A stretch of 43,454 nt of DNA. Origin: Deltaproteobacteria bacterium ADurb.Bin151. Lineage in GTDB: Bacteria; Desulfobacterota; Syntrophia; Syntrophales; Smithellaceae. The notes under the pieces were generated by a model that had not been told where the DNA came from, ran no database searches, and saw only the letters and a list, made by a program, of their open reading frames with translations. The position numbers and the translations under genes are program-made. The first letter of the stretch is position 1; the number at the start of each line of letters is the position of its first letter. Of this stretch, positions 1-6,423 are shown piece by piece. The stretch is from NCBI GenBank assembly GCA_002070455.1, contig MWDG01000017.1, positions 1 through 43,454 of the forward strand. The letters run 5' to 3'.

Positions 1-30
1 ATAACCCCCTCGGCAAGGCATGCATTCATC

Positions 31-50
31 CCTCGCGGCAAGCCGCGGGG
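31..50. repeat. GC-rich palindrome downstream of the PilZ gene
   Basis: A nine-base arm and its complement are separated by two bases, with one G-T type mismatch. It lies about 80 bases past the stop of the PilZ gene. It has no clear U-tract, so it may be a dispersed palindromic element rather than an intrinsic terminator. No function is assigned. Confidence 0.45.
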
Positions 51-129
51 AACTCTGCAAAGTGAGTATTAGAAAGTTGCAATCTTTTTACCATGTAATC
101 TGATTCCCCCGTGGTTTAATGAAATATTG

Positions 130-462
130 CTAAAGAACCGCAACTACATTAATTTCTTTCAGGATTGCATCTTTGGCCCTTGCAGGCATATTAAGAAATT
201 TTACACCCATTCCAGCATCTTTTGACGAAGCACCTTTGTTAATCCACATAACTTTTGCATTAATTTCTATTTTTTTTAAATTGCCTATGGAAAAAATCAA
301 TTTTATTGTTGAACCTACTGCCGGCGGTCTTTCTGTATCAACAAACATGCCATCTGCCGAAATATTTCTTGTAAAAGATATGAGATAATCATTTTCATGT
401 ACACATGAAATTTCAAATTTAGTATCTAACCTTTTATTTATCCTGCGTTCATCTTTTGACAT
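130..462 (-). CDS. PilZ-domain protein, probable cyclic di-GMP receptor
   Basis: A 110-residue single-domain protein. The two cyclic di-GMP-binding signatures of the PilZ family are both present: an RxxxR motif at residues 7-11, and an N-x-S-x-x-G motif at residues 33-38 followed by MFV. A hydrophobic-glycine strand (GMGVKFL) near the C-terminus completes the usual beta-barrel pattern. It has no signal peptide or membrane segment, so it should be cytoplasmic. The ATG is preceded by a GGAGA ribosome-binding site. It stands alone. A diguanylate cyclase with a GGEEF motif lies 34 kb away in the same window, but nothing links the two. Family assignment is firm; the target process is unknown. Confidence 0.85.
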   Translation of the reverse strand: MSKDERRINKRLDTKFEISCVHENDYLISFTRNISADGMFVDTERPPAVGSTIKLIFSIGNLKKIEINAKVMWINKGASSKDAGMGVKFLNMPARAKDAILKEINVVAVL

Positions 463-652
463 ATTATCTCCATTTCATTCAGCCTACCGCATAGCACTTT
501 TAATAAAGAAGGATTCTTTAACAATTATTGATTATAAACTATCATAAAAAATGAAAATTTGGAAAAATAAGGATTAAGGAAGCAGTGCTTGCTGACTGCC
601 TATTATCTCTATACCTTTATGATACATATTAAAATGTTCTGGATATAGATGA

Positions 653-1852
653 TCACTTACTCCCTTTTTCTTTCTTGACCAGTGTGGCAAATGTTATTGT
701 TTCGGTTCCGTGCCTGTTTCTTATTTTGTCCATGACCTCGTCAATCTGTCTGCTTTTATCTTTTACGGGATTGCTTTCCATTTGGTCAAAAAGTGACAGC
801 TGATCCGAAACGCTGTCTTCATGGAACCCGGAGAGGCTTATTCCGATCAATCTCACCGGGTGGGACTGGTTCCAATTTTGTTCAAGCAGACTGCAGCCGG
901 CCCGGTATATCTCTCCCGTGGTGCAGGTTGCCGGTATGGTTGCCTGTTTTGTGACCACCCGGAAATCGGAATATTTAAGGGTGATATGAACCGTATGGCC
1001 CTTTTTGTCATGCCTTCTTGCCGTCATGCCGATGTCATCTGCAAGCTCCATCAGAATCAGCTTTGCTTTTTCAACATCGGATACGTCTTCCGGCAAGGTC
1101 GTTGAGCGCCCGATGGACTTCATGTCATCATCCTCGCGAGCCTGGACAGGGGAATCGTCCATCCCGTTGGCATGCAGATGCATTTCACTCCCGCCCTTGC
1201 CGAAAGTTTTGACAATGAGCTTAACATCTGACTTTGCCAGGTCGCCTATCGTCTTTATCCCGATTCGGTTCAGCTTTTCAGCCGTTTTAGCACCGACGCC
1301 ATACATTTCGTTCACCGGAAGCTGCCAGAGCTTAACTGGAATATCAGGCTCCCACAGTTCCGTGATGCCGAGGGGTTTTTTCATCTCGGCGGCCATTTTG
1401 GAAAGGAACTTGTTTTCAGCGATTCCGATTGAGCATGGAAGCCCCAGCCGGTCTTTGATTTCATCCATGATGCGTTTTGCAGCTTTTAGAGGGGTACCGA
1501 AAAGCCCCTCCGTCCCGGTCATATCCAGCCAGGCCTCATCAACACTGTTTTGTTCCAGGACAGGAGTATAGTTCGACAGCAGGGCCATGACTTCTTCCGA
1601 TTTCTTCTGATAGAAATGATGGTCCGGCGGGACCAGGATCAGTTTGGGGCAGAGTTTCAAGGCTTGATGAAGGACCATGGTGGTCTTGACACCGTATGAT
1701 CTTGCCTCGTAGTTCGCGGCAAGAATAATGCCCGAACGCCTCTTCGGATCGCCGGCGACAGCGGCCGGAATCCCTACAAGGGAATTGTTTCTGGTCATTT
1801 CACAGCTTATGAAGAAGGCATTCATGTCGACCAGAAATACGACCCTTTGCAT
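653..1852 (-). CDS. dinB: DNA polymerase IV (Y-family translesion polymerase)
   Basis: Error-prone polymerase that copies past damaged template bases. Catalytic acidic residues are visible: D9 in VDMNAFF, and D105/E106 in the SVDEAWLD motif. Helix-hairpin-helix and little-finger regions follow, and QLSLF at about residues 351-355 is a textbook beta-clamp-binding motif. I chose the ATG at 1852 because a GGGAGAAGG ribosome-binding site lies just upstream. A longer reading from 1906 would add 18 non-conserved residues that overlap the previous gene. The result is 399 aa, slightly longer than E. coli DinB (351 aa). It follows the UPF0270 gene by 16 bases and is probably co-transcribed. No LexA box was recognised. 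Confidence 0.93.
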   Translation of the reverse strand: MQRVVFLVDMNAFFISCEMTRNNSLVGIPAAVAGDPKRRSGIILAANYEARSYGVKTTMVLHQALKLCPKLILVPPDHHFYQKKSEEVMALLSNYTPVLEQNSVDEAWLDMTGTEGLFGTPLKAAKRIMDEIKDRLGLPCSIGIAENKFLSKMAAEMKKPLGITELWEPDIPVKLWQLPVNEMYGVGAKTAEKLNRIGIKTIGDLAKSDVKLIVKTFGKGGSEMHLHANGMDDSPVQAREDDDMKSIGRSTTLPEDVSDVEKAKLILMELADDIGMTARRHDKKGHTVHITLKYSDFRVVTKQATIPATCTTGEIYRAGCSLLEQNWNQSHPVRLIGISLSGFHEDSVSDQLSLFDQMESNPVKDKSRQIDEVMDKIRNRHGTETITFATLVKKEKGSK

Positions 1853-1868
1853 GGAACCCTTCTCCCGG

Positions 1869-2141
1869 TTATGATGTTTTGTTGTTTGATTGCCCGACGA
1901 CTTCATCCAGCTTTTTCAAAACAGGATCATCCGCCGGAAATATATTGGTGGTTTCCGTTTCATCATCATAAACCAGAACCGCCGATCCGCTTTTAAGTTT
2001 GGCTTTTACCTGCCTGATGCTTGTTTCCAGTGAAGCCTCAATCGCGCCGTAATCGGTTCCGCATCTGGAAATAAATTCCTCTATCACGCCTTTGAGAGCT
2101 CCGCCGCTTAGTTTATTTACAGGAATGATATGGACGGCCAT
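1869..2141 (-). CDS. UPF0270 (YheU-like) small protein
   Basis: A 90-residue protein whose first 70 residues match the pattern I recall for the YheU/UPF0270 family: an N-terminal IPxxxLS segment, then a GTDYG motif at about residues 28-32, then GSAVLVYDxxxETxNIFP near residues 52-69. Family members are about 70-75 residues, so the last 20 residues are an extension. The function of the family is unknown. The GGGAG ribosome-binding site supports the ATG. It lies between the hydrolase and dinB, all on the same strand with gaps of 35 and 16 bases, suggesting one transcript. Confidence 0.7.
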   Translation of the reverse strand: MAVHIIPVNKLSGGALKGVIEEFISRCGTDYGAIEASLETSIRQVKAKLKSGSAVLVYDDETETTNIFPADDPVLKKLDEVVGQSNNKTS

Positions 2142-2176
2142 TTATTAAGCTCCCATCCTAATGAAAAAGCATTATT

Positions 2177-2866
2177 TCAGGAAAAATTTGTCTCCATCCA
2201 TTGTTTTGTTCTTGTCACAATCCTATGAAAAATGTCGGACTCCGAGATACCCATGGACTTGGGAACATGGAAGGAGTGATCGCCGCCTTCGATAACCTCA
2301 AGCTCCCAATCGGCAGGCAATTTGTCCAGGACGCTTTGCAGTATGGTCAGATCGCAAAGGGTATCCCTTGTGCCTGCGAAAAAAAGCGTCGGTATCTCCA
2401 CGTGGTATAAATGCGCATCACGGACCTTTGACCGGTCACTTGCCGGATGCAGGGGGTAGCCCAGAAAGATCAACCCTTCCGCCGGCAGTTTTCCAACTGC
2501 GGCTATCTGGGAAGCGATCCTACCTCCCATAGACTTGCCGGCGGCTATCAGGTGTTTGACCTTAATCGGGGCGTCCTCCTTAAAATACCGGCAAGCCGCC
2601 GTCCATGTGTCCTCCAGTATCCCGGGTTTGTCAGGAGCATTCAGTCCCTTTTCCTTGTACGGGAAATTGAACCGCAATACCGGATAACCCGCTTGTGCCA
2701 TTCCGTCTGCAAAGGCGGCCAGAAGGTCGTTTTCCATGTCGTTGCCTGCTCCATGGGCAGTTATGATGCCTGCATTGTATATTTTTTTCTTGTCTGCCGG
2801 CATGGTCAGGATGCCCGACACGGATTCATCTTTCGAAACAGGGATGGTCAATCTTATGCTGTCCAT
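2177..2866 (-). CDS. Alpha/beta hydrolase of the KANL3/Tex30 type
   Basis: A cytoplasmic 229-residue serine hydrolase. The nucleophile elbow G-K-S-M-G-G places Ser112 as nucleophile. The AHGAG segment near residue 37 supplies the oxyanion hole. D168 (GTRD) and H197 (GGDH) complete the triad. The GGDHSFHVPK ending is typical of the KANL3/Tex30-like, dienelactone-hydrolase-related family. The substrate cannot be read from sequence. An AAAGGA ribosome-binding site precedes the ATG. Genes downstream on the same strand (UPF0270, dinB) may be co-transcribed. Confidence 0.85.
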   Translation of the reverse strand: MDSIRLTIPVSKDESVSGILTMPADKKKIYNAGIITAHGAGNDMENDLLAAFADGMAQAGYPVLRFNFPYKEKGLNAPDKPGILEDTWTAACRYFKEDAPIKVKHLIAAGKSMGGRIASQIAAVGKLPAEGLIFLGYPLHPASDRSKVRDAHLYHVEIPTLFFAGTRDTLCDLTILQSVLDKLPADWELEVIEGGDHSFHVPKSMGISESDIFHRIVTRTKQWMETNFS

Positions 2867-2976
2867 AAATCCTTTCTCTGTTGTAATCGATTTTTTGTCA
2901 ATTATTTAAAAGAACGATACATTGGGGAGCATCCGCTGATCAGTCGTTTTCATATCTATGACTTATCATATCTTAT

Positions 2977-3054
2977 TTACTGTTTCAAAAGCTCCATTAA
3001 TATTTCCAGAACCTTATCCAGTTCCTGTAATACGACCAGCATAATGTCATTCAT
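2977..3054 (-). CDS. Possible 25-residue peptide, coupled to the upstream gene
   Basis: A short frame whose ATG overlaps the TGA of the preceding gene in an ATGA arrangement, the same coupling used between two larger genes upstream. The peptide is rich in Leu, Val, Glu and Met with a heptad-like spacing, so it could be an amphipathic helix or short coiled coil. Its reality rests only on the overlap and on fitting the same operon. It could be chance. Confidence 0.35.
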   Translation of the reverse strand: MNDIMLVVLQELDKVLEILMELLKQ

Positions 3055-3278
3055 TTCCGGCCTACCTTATGTTTGTTCTTGGCAATCTCATCCTGTGTTT
3101 GTGCGATTTCATGCTCCATGAGGCAATCCGTCCGCAGCAAGATCTCGGTCCACAGTTCCTGAATCTCCTGTTGTATGACCGCGGGGCCCTGTTCCCGCAA
3201 TCTGATCATCACCATCATGCGTTTGTGATAACCTTCCCCGCATGTCGGCGGGCCCTCTGTCCGCTTAAACTTTCCCAT
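3051..3278 (-). CDS. Small hypothetical protein, third gene of an accessory operon
   Basis: About 75 residues, highly charged, no recognised domain. The N-terminal part is basic and contains a short GPPTCGEGYHKR segment. The remainder looks like a glutamate/glutamine-rich helix that could form a coiled coil. I use the ATG at 3278 rather than the GTG one codon earlier, since AAGG lies at suitable distance. It follows the 84-residue gene by 19 bases, and its stop overlaps the start of a possible 25-residue peptide. Function unknown. Confidence 0.5.
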   Translation of the reverse strand: MGKFKRTEGPPTCGEGYHKRMMVMIRLREQGPAVIQQEIQELWTEILLRTDCLMEHEIAQTQDEIAKNKHKVGRK

Positions 3279-3297
3279 CACTACCTTCTTGCATTTA

Positions 3298-3552
3298 TCA
3301 CTGGTCTTTCTTATCCGGCAGATTTTGCTCGTTTAATGCATGGTCAGAATTCACCTTCGGTGGCCTTGGTTCTTCTTTGATCAGTCCTGCGTCCTTCAAT
3401 GATTGAATGCATATCCTCACGAATTCCTCCCAGCTCTGATCTTTTCCTCGCATCATAAAGACCCCGTTCTTTCTGGGTTTTGATGCCGTTGCCTGTTGGG
3501 TTGTAGTTGATTGCTCATTCTGTTCCGTTGCTTGTGATTCTTGCTCTTTCAT
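3298..3552 (-). CDS. Small hypothetical protein with Gln/Thr-rich N-terminus
   Basis: 84 residues. The first 25 are Gln, Thr, Ser and Glu and are probably disordered. A short structured core follows (GVFMMRGKDQSWEEFVRICIQSLKDAG in two pieces, residues 30-56), then a polar tail. The ATG overlaps the TGA of the preceding gene (ATGA), with an AGGAGG ribosome-binding site embedded in that gene's last codons, a strong sign of translational coupling. No family was recognised. Confidence 0.6.
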   Translation of the reverse strand: MKEQESQATEQNEQSTTTQQATASKPRKNGVFMMRGKDQSWEEFVRICIQSLKDAGLIKEEPRPPKVNSDHALNEQNLPDKKDQ

Positions 3553-3920
3553 TTCGTCCTCCTGTTAATTCTTGAATTGTTCCGGGATTTCCTTTTGAGC
3601 CAGCATTTTGACTCCCTTCCCCCGGGCTTACTGAAATAAAATGGTATGATACGGGTTCCAAGCCAGGAGCAGAGATAAAATGATCCGATAGACCGATCAA
3701 CCAGCGCAATCTCGTCATAATGAAAGCCGAGCTTTGTCAGTTTCTCGATGAACTCCTCCGCCTCGCCGGTGGACATGAATATGACACCGGTGATATTTCG
3801 GTCCCGGTAAGGCTTTTCGATCAGATTGTCTTTCACGTATGCGGACATGCCGCCGGGATACCTCCTTTCAACAGTTTCATTGCGTGTCACAACAGTTAAA
3901 AATGTCACTTTAATGGCCAT
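3549..3920 (-). CDS. Hypothetical protein, first gene of an accessory operon
   Basis: 123 residues from the ATG at 3920, which has GGAAGG eight bases upstream. Longer readings use a TTG inside a palindrome. The N-terminal half (TVVTRNETVERRYPGG, then an FMSTGEAEEFIEKL helix and an IALVDRS strand) loosely resembles small hypothetical proteins I recall from other bacteria. I cannot name a function. The C-terminus is unusually basic and may have been altered to create the overlap with the next gene, since its last codons carry the next gene's AGGAGG. It lies just downstream of an attC-like palindrome. Confidence 0.6.
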   Translation of the reverse strand: MAIKVTFLTVVTRNETVERRYPGGMSAYVKDNLIEKPYRDRNITGVIFMSTGEAEEFIEKLTKLGFHYDEIALVDRSIGSFYLCSWLGTRIIPFYFSKPGGRESKCWLKRKSRNNSRINRRTK

Positions 3921-3938
3921 AATCGGCACCTTCCTTTC

Positions 3939-3989
3939 CGCCAACAAAAAACCCCACGGCTGAAAAACAGACCATGGGGTGTCGCTGGC
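3939..3989 (-). other. attC-like recombination site, candidate 5
   Basis: On the minus strand a GCCAGC box, a stem ACCCC-ATGG, a mini-hairpin CTG-TTTTT-CAG, the matching CCG-TGGGGT arm, five T's and a GTTGGCG core form one palindrome of about 51 bases. The ending TTTTTGTTGGCG is identical to that of the better candidate at 5044-5100. The stem followed by T's also looks like an intrinsic terminator, so both readings are possible. Confidence 0.45.
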
Positions 3990-4050
3990 TGTTTAGCAGT
4001 TGTTAAGGCGGCTGCAATTGACCGTAAATCCCGCCGTATTCTATTTAGTT

Positions 4051-4090
4051 GTCAAAAACGCAAAAAGCCCGCGCCAAAAGGCAACGGGCT
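4051..4090 (-). terminator. Rho-independent terminator in the ORF-less segment
   Basis: On the minus strand a stem AGCCCG plus GCC, a TTTT loop and the matching arms are followed by TTTTTGCGTTTTT. It lies about 85 bases downstream of a promoter-like sequence and ends a candidate short transcript. Confidence 0.6.
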
Positions 4091-4163
4091 CATTTATCAG
4101 CTGACACCGGCCTTTAGCACATTTATATAGCGGAGCAAGTAACCTGTTTAACTCACCGCTGTT
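4060..4163 (-). ncRNA. Candidate small RNA or leader in an ORF-less cassette
   Basis: About 100 bases lie between a promoter-like sequence (4170-4197) and a strong terminator. A five-base arm AGCGG pairs with CCGCT 22 bases on, near the 5' end. A second fold is the terminator itself. No ORF of useful length is present. It does not match any riboswitch class I can recall. It could instead be an untranslated leader with attenuator for the operon starting at 3920. Confidence 0.35.
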
Positions 4164-4169
4164 GAAAAT

Positions 4170-4197
4170 ATAATACCAAATCTGTAGAAAAAATCAA
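4170..4197 (-). promoter_or_regulatory. Sigma-70-type promoter
   Basis: On the minus strand TTGATT and TATTAT are separated by 16 bases, and the -10 box is preceded by TTTGG. It points into the ORF-less stretch and then towards the small-gene operon starting at 3920. Confidence 0.5.
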
Positions 4198-4239
4198 GGT
4201 GCGTTTTCAGGGAAGACATGATTGCGGATGATACCTATT

Positions 4240-4338
4240 AACTAACGATTTTGAAAATTCCTGACGTTGCGAATTACGCTTGAAATGTGTAACAAGGTAA
4301 CTGGAGCGTAGCGATTGGGTGGATTGATCTTGTTAGCT
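4240..4338 (-). other. attC-like recombination site, candidate 1 (long type)
   Basis: AGCTAAC and GTTAGTT flank 85 bases, with the CTAAC/GTTAG cores exactly complementary. An internal TACGCT/AGCGTA pair supports a folded structure. The stop codon of the EEP gene lies inside the first box, as is common for cassette genes. The length resembles the long VCR-type attC sites rather than the 57-60 base class. L-box pairing is only partial. Confidence 0.5.
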
Positions 4339-5031
4339 CTTAAATTCAACATACATTGCTGAATGATCCGTTTCACCTTCAATGCGGGGTGCATGATCAT
4401 AGCCAATATTTTTTATCGCTTCGTTTAGTCCCGATGTACAAAACACATGGTCAATACGAAATCCATTACCTGCATGGCTGTACCAGCTAAACTCCTTACG
4501 TTCAGGATTTCTTGATCTCCAAGAGTCTATTAAACCAAATTTTTCGAGATTAACAAAAGCATCAATACAGGAAAATGTTTTAGCCTGTTCATCTAAATAT
4601 GGTTTGCCGGTATTGAAATCACCCATTATCAAGCCCCTTGGCAATAATAATGGAATGCAACTCTCAGAAATATAATTAAATAAATTTTGTTTCTCTTCCC
4701 TCTGCGCAAAGTAAACCGCTAACAAAACAAAATCAGGAAATCTAGCCATTAAAATACGATTACTACAAGACTCTGGCAATTCCAGCAGAGGTGCATTTTT
4801 AAATTCTAACCTTGATGCAACTAAAATAGAGTTTGTTTTTGCCGCCTTCATACATGAAGCCTGCCAATAATAGCCATTTTCTTTCAGAGACTCTTTGATT
4901 TTAAGTGAATTTCTATTTTCTCTAAATTCTGTTACCACTAATATATCAGCATCCTGATTCATTAAGCGTGACATGATCGTGTTTACTCTATTTCCTCCGC
5001 CATGCCTAATATTTAAAGTAAGAATTTTCAT
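4333..5031 (-). CDS. Endonuclease/exonuclease/phosphatase-family protein
   Basis: 232 residues with the EEP fold signatures in order: LNIRHGG at the N-terminus (metal/phosphate Asn), VVTEFREN (metal Glu), MGDFN, a RIDHVF segment and the terminal TDHSAM. All catalytic positions appear kept, so an active Mg-dependent phosphodiesterase is likely; the substrate may be nucleic acid, lipid or nucleotide. I chose the inner ATG at 5031, which starts the conserved strand; an upstream TTG would overlap the attC core. The gene is AT-rich compared with the flanking chromosome and sits between two attC-like sites, which fits a captured integron cassette. Confidence 0.8.
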   Translation of the reverse strand: MKILTLNIRHGGGNRVNTIMSRLMNQDADILVVTEFRENRNSLKIKESLKENGYYWQASCMKAAKTNSILVASRLEFKNAPLLELPESCSNRILMARFPDFVLLAVYFAQREEKQNLFNYISESCIPLLLPRGLIMGDFNTGKPYLDEQAKTFSCIDAFVNLEKFGLIDSWRSRNPERKEFSWYSHAGNGFRIDHVFCTSGLNEAIKNIGYDHAPRIEGETDHSAMYVEFKS

Positions 5032-5043
5032 ATAATCTTTTTT

Positions 5044-5100
5044 CGCCAACAAAAAGGTCAGGCGCCGCTGGAAGCAGTCGGCTGCAGTGATTCGTTATGT
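5044..5100 (-). other. attC recombination site, candidate 2 (57 bases)
   Basis: The best attC of the window. On the minus strand an ACATAAC box, then a GC-a-GCCG arm with one bulged A, a CTG-CTTC-CAG mini-stem, the CGGC-GC return arm, a T-run and a GTTGGCG core. Length, imperfect palindromy and an extrahelical base all match the class of attC sites recognised by integron integrases. The last 12 codons of the upstream gene run through it. Confidence 0.7.
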
Positions 5101-5852
5101 GTTTCTTCAGTCTTTTTTAGGCTGATATAATTTTCTATTCGCTTGTTTCTTGACTTAATAAAATTCATTACTCCTTTTTTATATAATAGATATTGGCTAA
5201 TATCGGAAAATGATGGATAAGTATTAAAGCCATCAAATGGCAAATAAAATTTAATATTACTCTTTTCATCAATCAAATCATCCAATAAAAAGAAATGGAT
5301 GTAGCCCATAAAATTGCCAAATAAATCGAAGAAGTTTTTGTATTTCGATAAAGTGGCGTAAAGCGGATTATTTTGACCTAAGTAAAAGAGACGAATACAT
5401 TCTAAGGTTAAGTCGAATCGATCATCAATTAAGCTACTTACTCCACGTGCTTGATTGATTGTATGATTGCCGTCAATTCTGTTATTTGGAAAAACGATAT
5501 AGGCTCCAATGGTAGAACCTGCATCAAATAGTTCATTTACCTCGCTTGGGATCTGCTGTATAAGCCACTGTTTCCTTTTGTGATTTTTATACGAGTGTGT
5601 TATAGCATCGCTACCTAAAAAAAATTCTCCAAATCCTGATTTGTGATAGAGATAAGCACTTGTATTATCAAATAATTGAAAGAGGTTCCCATTTGGTAAT
5701 GCCTTACTCCATAGTATCTTATGGTATCTACGGAGCGTTGGGCTGGTGCTGTCAGGGTCACCGCCATTTGAATCGGAATAAAAATTAAAATTTGTGTCAA
5801 TGATCAATTTGTCTGCGCCCATATATTTTTTGCTTGAGTATCGTTTTTTCAT
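5058..5852 (-). CDS. Cassette gene, DUF6994-like protein
   Basis: 264 residues, no membrane segment. The N-terminal third has features I associate with the DUF6994 family: a DTNFNFYSDS strand, DPDSTSPTLRRYHKILWSK and GEFFLGSDAITHS. Its function is unknown. The C-terminal tail (NESLQPTASSGA) is encoded by the attC site, a common oddity of cassette genes, and is probably not part of the fold. It is AT-rich. It follows another attC-like site by 12 bases and uses GAAGA before the ATG. Confidence 0.7.
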   Translation of the reverse strand: MKKRYSSKKYMGADKLIIDTNFNFYSDSNGGDPDSTSPTLRRYHKILWSKALPNGNLFQLFDNTSAYLYHKSGFGEFFLGSDAITHSYKNHKRKQWLIQQIPSEVNELFDAGSTIGAYIVFPNNRIDGNHTINQARGVSSLIDDRFDLTLECIRLFYLGQNNPLYATLSKYKNFFDLFGNFMGYIHFFLLDDLIDEKSNIKFYLPFDGFNTYPSFSDISQYLLYKKGVMNFIKSRNKRIENYISLKKTEETHNESLQPTASSGA

Positions 5853-5864
5853 TATCTTCTGTTT

Positions 5865-5923
5865 GCATATAATGTGCGGATCACCGGCGGCTGAAAGCCG
5901 TCCGCTGAATTCATTAGTTGGTC
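5865..5923 (-). other. attC-like recombination site, candidate 3 (degenerate)
   Basis: On the minus strand GACCAAC, a GCGGA arm, a GGC-TTTCA-GCC mini-hairpin, the TCCGC return arm and CATTATATGC. TAATG near the start also pairs with CATTA near the end. The expected GTT core reads ATT, so it may be inactive. At 59 bases its size is typical. Confidence 0.5.
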
Positions 5924-5939
5924 CGTTCCTGTTTACGTA

Positions 5940-6341
5940 TTATTTTAAGCTTTTTTGCCTCGTCGGGTAGCGGTCATTAGCTAAGGCAATAACAGCATCG
6001 GCGAATCGCTTTGATGAATTAGCACGGCAATAATTCTCCATCCATGACAACAACGCATACTCATCTCTATCATCACGGAAAATATCATAGGTATCCGTGG
6101 ATGATGCATTGTATCCGGTCTGGAATCCTAATAGATAATTCGTAAAGGCCTGTGTCTCGGTGACATAACCTATGGTGCCTATTCCTAATGACCGCGCTTT
6201 CTCCATTGAGGCCACAAATTGCGAACATTGGACGCCGCCAGCTCCTCCACCAGTCATGAAACGCCCTTTTAAATCTGCCGACCAGCACGGCTGTGCAAAA
6301 CTCAAAAGTAAAACTGCTACGATAAATAATCGAATATTCAT
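5940..6341 (-). CDS. Small secreted cassette protein
   Basis: 133 residues from the ATG at 6341, directly behind AGGAGG. The first 22 residues form a signal peptide: a basic start, a VAVLLLSFA core, and cleavage probably after CWSA. The mature part has two Cys (in VQCSQF and ENYCRAN), probably forming a disulfide in the periplasm. It ends with a segment (SWMENYCRANSSKRFADAV) resembling small HdeA- or Rap1a-immunity-like periplasmic proteins. That resemblance is from memory and weak. The gene starts only a few bases after an attC-like core and ends just before the next one, a typical cassette layout. Confidence 0.7.
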   Translation of the reverse strand: MNIRLFIVAVLLLSFAQPCWSADLKGRFMTGGGAGGVQCSQFVASMEKARSLGIGTIGYVTETQAFTNYLLGFQTGYNASSTDTYDIFRDDRDEYALLSWMENYCRANSSKRFADAVIALANDRYPTRQKSLK

Positions 6342-6353
6342 ATTCCTCCTCAT

Positions 6354-6423
6354 GCTCAACAAAAAAGTTCATGTGGTGGTGTGGAAAGTATTCACTCCGT
6401 TCCCATGGAGCGCTTTATTGGCT
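6354..6423 (-). other. attC-like recombination site, candidate 4
   Basis: On the minus strand AGCCAAT and GTTGAGC enclose 56 bases. The arms share CAA, AAA and CATG blocks in complementary positions, and CTCC/GGAG forms an inner stem. The core GTTGAGC fits the GTTRRRY consensus; the opposite box has T instead of C. The last codons of the flavodoxin-HEPN gene run through it. Confidence 0.5.

Noticed and set aside
2447..3121. A 224-codon plus-strand frame
   Set aside because: It runs antisense to the alpha/beta hydrolase with its intact catalytic triad and into the intergenic region. The translation has no domain.
3515..3718. Alternative minus-strand frame suggesting a frameshift in the 123-residue gene
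   Set aside because: The annotated frame carries AGGAGG and an ATGA overlap with the next gene, so its basic C-terminus appears genuine.
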